Below are positions 8,349-16,809 of a DNA stretch of 64,000 nt, piece after piece. The notes under the pieces were generated by a model. The model worked only from the letters and a program-made list of their open reading frames with translations. It did no database searches and was not told the DNA's origin. The stretch is from the NCBI RefSeq assembly GCF_014212055.1, contig NZ_JACJVO010000032.1:310001-374000 (forward strand). The letters are read 5' to 3'. The translations under genes and the position numbers were made by a program. How positions within the stretch are numbered: the first letter of the stretch is position 1; each line of letters opens with the position of its first letter. The stretch comes from Cohnella zeiphila. GTDB taxonomy: Bacteria > Bacillota > Bacilli > Paenibacillales > Paenibacillaceae.

Positions 8349-9467
8349 TTATTCGTCCGAATCCAGACGGTTGTATTTCAGGCCGAGCGGAAGCGGGGCC
8401 GGGCGGTCGACGGTGGAGCCGAGCGCGACGTGGCGTCCTTCGGCCGACGCTTCGAAGATCCCGAGCGAGATGTCGAGCACATGGCGCGCCAGCCGTCCGC
8501 TTGCGCGATGGGGGCGCCCGGTGCGGATGGCGACCGCCATATCCACCAGGCCGATGCCCCGGCTGTCCTCGGCGAAGCCGTGCGAATACGGCAGCTCCTT
8601 CGTCTCCCCGTTCGGGAATTGAATGGCGATCCGGCCGCCGAAAAAGTTCGGGTCCGGCACGGTCAGATTGCCTTCGGTGCCGAAGATCTCCAGCCGCGGA
8701 AAGTAGCCGAAGCTTTCCTTCGCCGCCTGCAGGCCGGCCGTCGCGCCGCTGTGGAAGTCCAGCGCCGCCGATACGTTGGTCGGCGCTTCGATCGGCACCG
8801 TCATGCCGAAGCTGGGCGACTTCGGATTGAGAATCCGCACTTCTTGCCGCAGCTGCTGCGCCGTCCCGGTCACCCGGCGAACCGGGCCGAGCAGGAACAC
8901 AAGCGCCGTCAAGTAGTAAGGAGCCATATCCATGACGGGATCGCCGCCGAGCTTCAGGAAATTGCGGAAGTTCGGGTGCATGCCGCCGGAGGCGTTGCCC
9001 ATGATGATCGTACCGTTGGCCCCGTAAGGGGTGCCGATCCACCCTTCGTCGATCAGCTTGCGGCAGGTTTGCAGGCCCGCGCCGAGGAACGTGTCGGGCG
9101 CGCAGCCGACGAGCAGCCCTGCGGCGTCGGCCGCGCTCAACACCTCGTCCGCGTCTTCCCGCGTCAGGGCGAAAGGCTTCTCGGTATACACGTGCTTGCC
9201 GGCGCGAAGCGCCTGCAGATTGACCGCGGCGTGCGCCGACGGCGCGGTCAGGTTGAGCACCAGCTCGATCTCCGGATCGGCGAGCAGCTCGTCGACGCTC
9301 CAGGCATTCGGGATTCCGTACTGCTCGGCCCGTTGAGCCGCCAGAGCGGGCACCAGGTCCGCAACCGCTTTCACTTCCAGGATGTCGTCGAACGTCTGCG
9401 TCGCATTTTTCAGATAGATACTGCTGATCATTCCGGCGCCGATGACGCCGACTTTCACTTTGCGCAA
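8349..9467 (-). CDS. Gfo/Idh/MocA family oxidoreductase
   Basis: A 372-residue NAD(P)-dependent sugar dehydrogenase. VGVIGAGMISS gives the Rossmann loop, GKHVYTEKPFAL carries the catalytic EKP lysine, and GGDPVMDMAPYYL stands where the family usually has its substrate-binding Asp/His. The start is probably the TTG at 9467: GGAGGTGG stands seven bases before it, whereas the ATG at 9494 lies upstream of that site. It is the first gene of a five-gene operon. Confidence 0.85.
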   Translation of the reverse strand: MRKVKVGVIGAGMISSIYLKNATQTFDDILEVKAVADLVPALAAQRAEQYGIPNAWSVDELLADPEIELVLNLTAPSAHAAVNLQALRAGKHVYTEKPFALTREDADEVLSAADAAGLLVGCAPDTFLGAGLQTCRKLIDEGWIGTPYGANGTIIMGNASGGMHPNFRNFLKLGGDPVMDMAPYYLTALVFLLGPVRRVTGTAQQLRQEVRILNPKSPSFGMTVPIEAPTNVSAALDFHSGATAGLQAAKESFGYFPRLEIFGTEGNLTVPDPNFFGGRIAIQFPNGETKELPYSHGFAEDSRGIGLVDMAVAIRTGRPHRASGRLARHVLDISLGIFEASAEGRHVALGSTVDRPAPLPLGLKYNRLDSDE

Positions 9468-9599
9468 GTTCGTTCCACCTCCGCCTATTGGCATGACTCG
9501 CTCTCATTATGGCGCAGCTTCGCTTATCTCTCAATAGAGAAAGCAGAAGAAGAGCTGGACAAATCTGATATTTGGGAGACGGCGAAAACTTCCGGGCGG

Positions 9600-9628
9600 T
9601 TGTCGGACCGGCGGCATTCCGGTATGAT
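9600..9628 (+). promoter_or_regulatory. Candidate sigma-A promoter for the SEC-C gene
   Basis: TTGTCG (9600-9605), 17-base spacer, TATGAT (9623-9628), 46 bases before the start at 9675. Confidence 0.45.
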
Positions 9629-9674
9629 GGGAAGGACGCAAGCAAGTTCGGGATGAAGAACGCGGGAGGAACGG

Positions 9675-10895
9675 ATGGACAGAAAAGAAGGACTGAACAA
9701 GCAGGAACAGAAGCAGATCGCGGAGGCCTGGGAGCGATTCAAAGAGGACGAGATGCGGCGGGAAGAGCGGAAAACGGACAGCCGCTGGGTGCCGATCGAA
9801 GCGCCCCTTTCGCTTGCGGCCGCGCTGGCGCGCCTGACGAAGACGGAACTGTCGGACATTCGAACGAATGGCGGGCTGCGGGGCGCCAGCTCGCTCAAGA
9901 AGCAGGAATTGGCGGACAAGCTGGCGGAGACGCTGCCGGAGCGGCTCGGCCCGTTGCTGGAGACATTTGACGAAGAGCGCTTCGAATTGCTCAAACGGGC
10001 CGCTTCCAGGCCGGACGGCTCCGTCGAAGCGCCGGAGGACGAGTATAAGGCGGTCTTTCTTGCCGCGCGGGGACTCCTGTTCCCGGGTACGCTTCAAGGG
10101 AAGCGGGTGCTCGTCATGCCGCGGGAGATGGCGCAGGCGTTTCGCGGTCTTGACGCTTCCGCCGCCCGGAAGGCACAGGAGAATGGAAGGCTTGTGAAGC
10201 TGGCGCGAGGCATGCTGTGCTATTACGGCGTTCTGAACCCGGTCCGGCTCGCGCAGCTGCTTGAGCCTCATGCGAAAGCGCAAATTCAACCGACCGAGCT
10301 CAAGATGCTGTTGGACGAGGCGCTGGATTACGCGGGCGGCGGCCTGCAGTCCGGCGAGTTCGGATTCGCCGACGAGGCCGTTGTCGATCCGGAGCGGGTG
10401 GTGGAGGAGCACCAATTGCGCGGAGATCTCCCGTACCGGCCTTTCTCGACGGAGGAACTGCTCCGGGCGGGAGCGGACGACTTCGTCGACCGCACGCCGG
10501 CTTATCGCGAGCTCGTAAATTTCTTGACCGATACGTACGACATTTCCAAAGAAGAAGCGGATGAGTACGTCTGCGAAAGCGGGTTCGAGCTTCTGAACGG
10601 GGCGAAACCGTCCGCCATCGTCGAGTATTATCACGAAAGGTTCGAAATGGCCGACGAAAGTACGGTCGGCGCCTTCGTCGACCGGATCATGAAGCTGATG
10701 AACGGCACCCGGCTGTGGGCGCTCAAGGGGCATATGCCGAGCGAGCTTTCCGCCGTTTCAGGCAGCAGGGAGGAGCCGTCCGGCCGGAACGCATCGGGCA
10801 GCGTCATCGACTTCGCCACCGGACGCAAGGTGGGCCGGAACGATCCTTGTCCCTGCGGCAGCGGCAAGAAGTTCAAGAAATGCTGCGGCGGCTGA
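9675..10895 (+). CDS. SEC-C metal-binding domain protein with an N-terminal SAP/Rho-N-like segment
   Basis: A 406-residue protein. Its last 20 residues, GRNDPCPCGSGKKFKKCC, are a complete SEC-C zinc motif (C-x-C-x8-C-C). Residues 50-95 (LTKTELSDIRTNGGLRG onward) resemble a short SAP or Rho N-terminal helix-extended-loop-helix. The middle has no family I can name. GGGAGGAACGG precedes the ATG. It stands alone between the sugar operon and a chemoreceptor gene. SEC-C tails often mediate interaction with ribosome- or Sec-linked partners, but no role is shown here. Confidence 0.75.
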   Translation: MDRKEGLNKQEQKQIAEAWERFKEDEMRREERKTDSRWVPIEAPLSLAAALARLTKTELSDIRTNGGLRGASSLKKQELADKLAETLPERLGPLLETFDEERFELLKRAASRPDGSVEAPEDEYKAVFLAARGLLFPGTLQGKRVLVMPREMAQAFRGLDASAARKAQENGRLVKLARGMLCYYGVLNPVRLAQLLEPHAKAQIQPTELKMLLDEALDYAGGGLQSGEFGFADEAVVDPERVVEEHQLRGDLPYRPFSTEELLRAGADDFVDRTPAYRELVNFLTDTYDISKEEADEYVCESGFELLNGAKPSAIVEYYHERFEMADESTVGAFVDRIMKLMNGTRLWALKGHMPSELSAVSGSREEPSGRNASGSVIDFATGRKVGRNDPCPCGSGKKFKKCCGG

Positions 10896-10914
10896 GCAGC
10901 CGCAATCGCACGAA

Positions 10915-10968
10915 AACGCCTCTCCGGGGCGGGAGTTTTCTCCCTTCGCCCGGAGAGGCGTTCCTTTT
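10915..10968 (+). terminator. Rho-independent terminator
   Basis: AACGCCTCTCCGGG (10915-10928) pairs with CCCGGAGAGGCGTT (10949-10962), followed by CCTTTT. It ends the SEC-C gene. Confidence 0.85.
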
Positions 10969-10977
10969 GAGGCGCTT

Positions 10978-11050
10978 ACGATGCGAAACATCGCAACGAG
11001 CGTTCGCAGACGCCGATGAGTCGGAGGATACGATGCGAAACATCGTATCC
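10978..11050. repeat. Two copies of a short hairpin
   Basis: GGATACGATG-CGAAA-CATCGTATCC (11026-11050) is a perfect 10-bp stem. TACGATG-CGAAA-CATCG (10978-10993) is a shorter copy 50 bases away. They lie just behind the chemoreceptor stop; without T-runs they are weak terminators at best. Confidence 0.6.
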
Positions 11051-11068
11051 ACAGGCCTTGGTGGCCGT

Positions 11069-12817
11069 TCACAGCTTGAAACGGCCTGCCAGCTGTCTCG
11101 ACTGCTCCGACATGTCGCTCAGCAAGCGGGCGGATCGGGCGATCTCGTCCAAGGAGATCAGCTGCTGCTCGGCGGCGGCGGATACCGTCTGGGAGGAGGT
11201 GGCCGTGCCTGCCGACAGCCTCTCCATCTCGGTGAGGGAAGCTGCGATTTGCTCGGAGCTGGCGGCCATCTGTTCCGAGGCCGCCGTCGCTTCCTCGACC
11301 TGGAGAACGACATCCTTCGTCGCTTCGAGTATGCGGGAGAATGCGACGCCCGTCTCCTTGATCGAGGCGGAGCCGAGCGATACTTGCTCTTCTCCCGCTC
11401 GCATCGACTCGAGAGCGGAATCGATGTCTCTCCGGATCTCATCGATCAGCTCGCCGACTTGCGCGGCTGACTCGTCCGAACGGACGGCCAGCTTCTTGAT
11501 TTCGCCGGCGACGACGCCGAAGCCCTTGCCATGCTCGCCCGCCCTGGCCGCCTCGATGGAGGCGTTCAGCGAGAGCAGGTTCGTCTGCGAGGAGATCTCC
11601 CGGATCGCCGCGGCCATCTCGTCGATTCGCTGCGAACGGTCGCCGAGCCGGCGGACGACGTCGCCAAGGTCGGCGACCGTCCGGCTGACGTCTTCCATCT
11701 GCCCGATCGTACGGCTGATCAGCCGGTCGCCGTTCTCGGCTTCCTTCAGGGTAGCGGCCGATGCGTCGAACGCGGACGACGACGTGGCCGCGATCCGTTG
11801 AACGCCCGCCGCCATCTCCTCCGTCGCTTTGGCGGTCTCCGCGAAGCTGCCGGCCTGGGTCTCGTTGTTCCCGGCCACTTCCGAGATCGCCTGCGACGTT
11901 TGATGCACCGCCTCGGTCGTCTCCGCGATCGACTTCGACAGCGCGGCCGCCGATGCGGCGAGCGCGTTCGCGCTGAGCGTCTGGTTGCCTGCGAGCTCGC
12001 GCAGGTTTTCCAGCAGCCGGTTGTAGGCCGCGGCCATCCTGCCGATCTCGTCCTTGCCTCCGACGGCCAGCGCCTCCCCGGTCAAATCCCCCTGCGCGAT
12101 CCGTTCGACCCGATCCGCCACCCGCACGATCGGCTTGGACAGGCGGAACGAGACCGCGGTCAGCACCGCGCCTCCGACCACCGCGCAGATGCCGAGCGTC
12201 CACCAGATCGCGGACACGATATGGCGCTGGCCCGCATTGTAGTCCTGCGCGTAGGAGCCGGCGGCGATAATCCACCCCCAGGCCGGGGCTTTCTCGCTAT
12301 ACGTAATTTTCTGCGCCAGCTTCTCCGAATGGGGAAGGGGATACGAATAAAGGGTGAAGCCGCCGCCGTTCTGGGCCGCTTTGACCATGTTCTGGATGTA
12401 GTAAAAGCCGTCGTCGGTTTTGTTCTCCCACAGGCTCGTCCCTTCCTTCGACGGATGGGCGAGCATAACGCCTTTGTCGTCCATCGCGAAGAAATAGCCG
12501 TTGGCGCCCAGGTCGATGTCGGTATTGATCGGCCTCGTTCCGTCGCTCATCTTCTCGCCGAGAATGGCGGCGCGGAACGACTCCTCGGCGGCCTCTTGGG
12601 TAATGTTGCCGGCCTGCACTTCCTTGTCGAGCGAACGCTGAATCTCTTCGGCGAGCCTGACGGCATTGCGAAGGGAAGTGCGGACTTGTTGATCCGTCTC
12701 GCTGCTGGATACTTGAAGCGCGACGATTCCCAGCGAGACGATAGGAACGATCAGGAGGACGGCCATGACGAACAGAAGCTTGGTACGGATGGTGAAGCGC
12801 ATGTTTCTCATCGACAC
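11069..12817 (-). CDS. Methyl-accepting chemotaxis protein with Cache sensor domain
   Basis: A 582-residue chemoreceptor. It has a membrane segment at about 10-32, a single-Cache-type outer domain (about 35-195, with GANGYFFAMDDKGVMLAHP), a second membrane segment (about 200-222), a HAMP domain (about 223-275) and the coiled-coil signalling domain. The hairpin tip reads REISSQTNLLSLNASIEAAR followed by GEHGKGFGVVA. The start may be GTG 12817 or the ATG at 12811. It is monocistronic. The ligand is unknown; single Cache domains usually bind small organic acids or amino acids. Confidence 0.88.
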   Translation of the reverse strand: MSMRNMRFTIRTKLLFVMAVLLIVPIVSLGIVALQVSSSETDQQVRTSLRNAVRLAEEIQRSLDKEVQAGNITQEAAEESFRAAILGEKMSDGTRPINTDIDLGANGYFFAMDDKGVMLAHPSKEGTSLWENKTDDGFYYIQNMVKAAQNGGGFTLYSYPLPHSEKLAQKITYSEKAPAWGWIIAAGSYAQDYNAGQRHIVSAIWWTLGICAVVGGAVLTAVSFRLSKPIVRVADRVERIAQGDLTGEALAVGGKDEIGRMAAAYNRLLENLRELAGNQTLSANALAASAAALSKSIAETTEAVHQTSQAISEVAGNNETQAGSFAETAKATEEMAAGVQRIAATSSSAFDASAATLKEAENGDRLISRTIGQMEDVSRTVADLGDVVRRLGDRSQRIDEMAAAIREISSQTNLLSLNASIEAARAGEHGKGFGVVAGEIKKLAVRSDESAAQVGELIDEIRRDIDSALESMRAGEEQVSLGSASIKETGVAFSRILEATKDVVLQVEEATAASEQMAASSEQIAASLTEMERLSAGTATSSQTVSAAAEQQLISLDEIARSARLLSDMSEQSRQLAGRFKL

Positions 12818-13039
12818 TCACGCCTTTCGCCGGATAACAGGTTTTAGACTAGAATAATCAAAAAATTGGCGGAAATCCCCCAAAAGAACTACCTAAATTT
12901 GTACATTTGGTGAAAAAGACTCATAGAGGCGGAACGGATGAGAGAATGCGTGCGATTGCGGAATCCTTGAGGCTCGAGTATATTCCGGATAAAGAAGAGA
13001 ACCGGCGGCCGACCGCCGGTTCAGGAGGGGAAGAGCAGC

Positions 13040-13831
13040 ATGGGGGTCACGGTCAGGCAAGTGATCGACTCGCTCATCGGGGAGGTCGAGCTGCCGGAGC
13101 GAACCGTCGATACGTTGAAGATCGGCGATCCTAACGCCGAAGTCGCCGGCATCGCCGTCGCATTCATGCCCACGCAGGAAGCTGTGGAGCGGGCGATTGA
13201 AAGCGGGGCGAACTTGCTCATCGCGCACGAGGGCGTCTTCTTCTCTCATCATGACGGCGCGCAGCCGGAAGGGGATCCGGTCCTCAAGCGGAAAAAGCGG
13301 ACGATCGAAGCGGCGGGACTGGCCCTATTCCGGCTGCACGACACGGTCCGCCGATATCGCCCCGACCTCGTCACGGAAGGGCTGATCCGGCAATTGGGTT
13401 GGGAGGATTACGTTTATGGGCGCCGGCCCGAAGCCGCGCTGGCGGCGCTTCCGCCGATGACGTTGGAGCGGATGGCCGCCTCCATTAAAGAAAAACTGGG
13501 AATCCCCTATGTCCGCGTCATCGGCGACCCCGCGCAAATCTGCGCGAAGGTGGGATTGACGGTCGGATACAGGGGATCGGCCGGCATTGCAATTCCGCTG
13601 CTGTCGCGGGACGACGCGGATGTCGTACTGATCGGGGAGGGTCCGGAGTGGGAGACGCCCGAGTACGTTCGGGACGCGATCGCCCAAGGCCGACGCAAAG
13701 CTCTCCTCGTGCTCGGACATGCCGAGAGCGAGGAGCCCGGCATGCGGCTCGTGGCTTCCCGCCTCAGGGAGAGCTTTCCTGCGCTTCCCGTTCGCAACCT
13801 GGAGGCGGGGCCGCTCTTTCGGGCGGTATGA
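13040..13831 (+). CDS. NIF3-like dinuclear metal centre protein (DUF34)
   Basis: A 263-residue short form of the NIF3/YqfO family, which forms hexamers with a two-metal site. The metal region reads LLIAHEGVFFSHH (63-75), where most members have a double His before the phenylalanine, and the second part lies in LLVLGHAESEEPGM near residue 235. The long forms carry an inserted PII-like domain that is absent here. CAGGAGGGGAAG precedes the ATG. Molecular function is unsettled for the whole family. Confidence 0.8.
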   Translation: MGVTVRQVIDSLIGEVELPERTVDTLKIGDPNAEVAGIAVAFMPTQEAVERAIESGANLLIAHEGVFFSHHDGAQPEGDPVLKRKKRTIEAAGLALFRLHDTVRRYRPDLVTEGLIRQLGWEDYVYGRRPEAALAALPPMTLERMAASIKEKLGIPYVRVIGDPAQICAKVGLTVGYRGSAGIAIPLLSRDDADVVLIGEGPEWETPEYVRDAIAQGRRKALLVLGHAESEEPGMRLVASRLRESFPALPVRNLEAGPLFRAV

Positions 13832-13843
13832 GGATCGGATGCC

Positions 13844-15004
13844 CTACAGTCGAATCCGGCTTCCGTCCAGAAGCGGTTCGCTGCTCCAGGAGACGACTTC
13901 ATCCTGCTCGAACAGGCCGTCTCCGATCTCCGTTTGATACTCGTTGGAGTCGACGACCGTCACCGAAGTTCGGGCCGCGTAGAACGCATTGCCCAGCGGT
14001 CCACTGCGGGTTTGGACGGTCCAGACGTAAGCCCCCGCATCGTCGCGGTGAACGGCTTCGTTCGGAAGCAGCATTGCATCTTGCCCGGAGGAGAGGCTCC
14101 ACTGCAGTTGAATCCTCTCCCCGCCTTTCAGCTTCGGGTCCTGAAGCGTCACGGTCACCCGGTTGGCCGCCGCGGTCGAACCTCCGGCTCCCGAGTCGTC
14201 TCCGGCAGAGGGACCGCCCTCTGCCGGAGCATCGTCTTCGATCGCCGCGACGGTCCCTTGGATCGTTCGGGGCTGCTTCCCCGACACCACGGCGTCCACC
14301 GGGTCGCCGACGTTCAGCAGCGAGGCGACGTCTTCCGGCACCGTCAGCGCGATCCGGAATCCTTGCTGCGCGCCCGCCAGCCGGATATCCGGTCCGCCGC
14401 CGGCGGCGACGGCCAGATCTTCCACCGCATGAACCTCCAGCACGGTGCCGTCGAACGGAGCGGCGATCTCCCCATTGGCGGAGAGCTGCTTCTGCAGCGC
14501 TTGAAGATGTTCCTTCTGCGTCTGGATATCGATCTTGGCGCTTTCCAGCGCCGTCCGTGCGTCCTGGAGAGCGGCGGAGTCGTCGCCATGCGCGGCTTCG
14601 ATATAAGCGGCTTGAAGCTGCGGAAGCGCCAGATTCAGCTTTTGAAGCGCCGCTTCCTCGTCCTTGACCTGCTGCTCGGCTTCGGAGCCGTCGTATTCCA
14701 CAAGAATTTGCCCTTTATGGACCTTGTCGCCGGTCTTGACGTTCACCTTGGCGACTTTCCAGCCCGCAGGATTCGTCAGATCGACGGTTGCCGCCGGTTC
14801 GGCGATGGCGGAGCCTTGGAAAGAGTGTTCGAGCGAGCCGGATTGCGGGACCGTGGTCGTCGCCTTGGGCAGCGTCAGCGAGAACAAGGTGTTGCTGTAT
14901 AACGTAAAGGCGGCCAGAAAGGCGACAAACAGACCCGCGATCCAGCGCAGCTTCCGTTTGCTTCCGGCGGGCCGGGATTCCTCGAATTCGGTTCGCGCGT
15001 GCAA
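13844..15004 (-). CDS. HlyD/RND-type efflux adaptor (membrane fusion protein)
   Basis: A 386-residue protein with a cytoplasmic N-terminus, one membrane segment (about 20-41), a lipoyl/barrel-sandwich half (VNVKTGDKVHKGQILVEYDG), a coiled-coil hairpin (about 110-175) and the second lipoyl half (GEIAAPFDGTVLEVHAVED). Such adaptors normally work with an ABC (MacB-like) or RND pump. Here there is no pump gene; the gene follows the sugar permeases. The TTG at 15004 is preferred because AGGAGG lies six bases before it; an ATG at 15076 would overlap the permease gene. A Gly/Ser/Ala-rich insert lies near residues 265-285. Confidence 0.82.
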   Translation of the reverse strand: MHARTEFEESRPAGSKRKLRWIAGLFVAFLAAFTLYSNTLFSLTLPKATTTVPQSGSLEHSFQGSAIAEPAATVDLTNPAGWKVAKVNVKTGDKVHKGQILVEYDGSEAEQQVKDEEAALQKLNLALPQLQAAYIEAAHGDDSAALQDARTALESAKIDIQTQKEHLQALQKQLSANGEIAAPFDGTVLEVHAVEDLAVAAGGGPDIRLAGAQQGFRIALTVPEDVASLLNVGDPVDAVVSGKQPRTIQGTVAAIEDDAPAEGGPSAGDDSGAGGSTAAANRVTVTLQDPKLKGGERIQLQWSLSSGQDAMLLPNEAVHRDDAGAYVWTVQTRSGPLGNAFYAARTSVTVVDSNEYQTEIGDGLFEQDEVVSWSSEPLLDGSRIRL

Positions 15005-15038
15005 GCGAATTCCTCCTGCCTTCGAAGGCACCGGCGGC

Positions 15039-15917
15039 TCAGGCTTTGAGGCCCGAGAGCTGAACGCCTTCGACAAAGTAAGATTCCGCGTACGAATACA
15101 GCAGAATCATGGGAGCCATGTACAGCGTCGAAGCGGCGAAGCCTACGCCCCGCGCTTCCTGGTTGATCTGGGCCAGGTAGAGCGACAGCGGCTGCTTGAA
15201 CGAGTCCTGCAGGAAGACGAGCGGCTGCTCGATCATGTTCCAATTGTCGACGAACAGCAGCACCGTCAGCGCCGCCAGACCGGGCTTCGCCAGCGGCAGC
15301 GCGATGCGGAGGAAGATCGTCGGCTGGCCCGCCCCGTCGATCTTCGCCGCTTCCGCGTATGCCCGGGGAACGTGCGACATGAACTGGCGAAGCATGAAGA
15401 CGCCGAACGCCCCGAATATGCCGGGCAGCACGATGGCCGCTTCCTTGTTCATCAGCCCCAGGGCGTCCACCACCATGTAGTTGGGAACGAGCGTCACTTG
15501 GAACGGCATCAGCATCGTCATCAGATAGAGAAGGAACAGCTTGTCCCGCCCCGGGAAGCGGAGCATCGCGAAGGCGTATGCCGCTAGCGAAGCGACCGCC
15601 GCCTGTCCGGCGACGATCGGAGCGACCATGGCCGCCGAGTTCCAGAACATCCGCAGGAACTTCGGGCTCTGCACCAGTACTTGCCTATACTGACCGAAGC
15701 TCAGCCAGTCGGGAATGATCTTCAACTGCACGAAAGCGTCCTTGCCGCCCGACGCGGCATCGGTCATCTGGCCGATCAGGCCGTAATCGAACCCGATCTC
15801 CCGATCGGTCATCAGCGAATTCGTGAACGTCAGCACGACCGGCACCGCCATGACGGCGGCCGTCGCGGCGAGGATCAGCGCGAGCGCCAGTCTCGGCAGC
15901 CATCGCATTCGGTTCAT
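15039..15917 (-). CDS. Carbohydrate ABC transporter permease (MalG-like)
   Basis: A 292-residue inner-membrane permease with six predicted segments. The EAA loop AEAAKIDGAGQPTIFLRIAL near residue 200 contacts the ATPase. The end, ESYFVEGVQLSGLKA, is typical of MalG/LacG-type permeases. GGAGGTGCGCGC precedes the ATG at 15917; a longer reading to 15971 overlaps the gene upstream. It partners the permease at 15934 and the binding protein at 16802; no ATPase gene is present, so a shared MsmX-like ATPase is likely. Confidence 0.87.
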   Translation of the reverse strand: MNRMRWLPRLALALILAATAAVMAVPVVLTFTNSLMTDREIGFDYGLIGQMTDAASGGKDAFVQLKIIPDWLSFGQYRQVLVQSPKFLRMFWNSAAMVAPIVAGQAAVASLAAYAFAMLRFPGRDKLFLLYLMTMLMPFQVTLVPNYMVVDALGLMNKEAAIVLPGIFGAFGVFMLRQFMSHVPRAYAEAAKIDGAGQPTIFLRIALPLAKPGLAALTVLLFVDNWNMIEQPLVFLQDSFKQPLSLYLAQINQEARGVGFAASTLYMAPMILLYSYAESYFVEGVQLSGLKA

Positions 15918-15933
15918 GCGCGCACCTCCAGCC

Positions 15934-16809
15934 TCACTCCATCGATTCGCGGAACCGGCGTTCGAACGCAAGCAGCCCCGCCGCCAGAACGACGATGCAG
16001 CCGACCATCAGCGTCGCGGCGGACGTCAGCTTCTGAATGTCGAGCGAGAAAAACAGATTGTTCATGTAATGCTGCATCATGTAAATCCGGTCGTAAGGAT
16101 AATCTCCCGCCAGCAGGTACGTCTCCCGAAACACCTTGAACGAATTGACGATCGAGATCAAGACGACGAAAAACATCGCCGGCGTCAAGTAGACCAGCGT
16201 CACGTGGCGAAGCTGACGCAGCGCACCGGCTCCTTCGATGCGGGCCGTCTCGTAATAGTCCTTCGGAATCGACTGCAGGGCGGCGAGAAACAGGATCATG
16301 TCGTAGCCGATATTTTTCCAGATATATAGCAGAACGAGCACGCCCATTGACCAGTCCGATTGCATCCAGTCGATTCTCTCCGCACCGGCCCGGTGAAGCC
16401 ACTCGTTCAAAGTGCCGTTCCAGTCGAAAAAGATCTGCCAGACCGTGACGACGGAAGCGACGGGAACGACCAGCGGCAGGGTAAAGGCGGACTGCAGCCA
16501 CTTGCGCAGCGGCAGGCTCCGGTTCAGCAGCAGCGCGAGCAGGAGCGACAGGACGATGAGAAGCGGCACGCTGATTCCGGTGAAAAGCAGCGTGTTCGCG
16601 GCCGCTTTGCGGAACGAGCCGCTGGCCAGCAGCGCCTTGTAATTGGCCAGGCCGACGAACGAGCCGCCGAGCGTCCGGTCCGTGAACGATTCGAGAACGC
16701 CCAGCGCGAACGGGATCAAATAAAAAACCGAGAAGCCGATCGCGCTCGGCGCGAGAAACAGCAGCGCCGCCGTTCCTTCGCCGAACGGCCGGATCCGCAG
16801 CCTACTCAT
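15934..16809 (-). CDS. Carbohydrate ABC transporter permease (MalF-like)
   Basis: A 291-residue permease with six membrane segments. LLFLAPSAIGFSVFYLIPF forms the first, and YETARIEGAGALRQLRHVTL is the EAA loop. It overlaps the end of the binding-protein gene by eight bases (ATGAGTAG), which indicates translational coupling. Confidence 0.87.
   Translation of the reverse strand: MSRLRIRPFGEGTAALLFLAPSAIGFSVFYLIPFALGVLESFTDRTLGGSFVGLANYKALLASGSFRKAAANTLLFTGISVPLLIVLSLLLALLLNRSLPLRKWLQSAFTLPLVVPVASVVTVWQIFFDWNGTLNEWLHRAGAERIDWMQSDWSMGVLVLLYIWKNIGYDMILFLAALQSIPKDYYETARIEGAGALRQLRHVTLVYLTPAMFFVVLISIVNSFKVFRETYLLAGDYPYDRIYMMQHYMNNLFFSLDIQKLTSAATLMVGCIVVLAAGLLAFERRFRESME

Noticed and set aside
12907..13134. 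Small ORF before the NIF3 gene
   Set aside because: Runs into the NIF3 coding region in another frame, with no ribosome site at its start.
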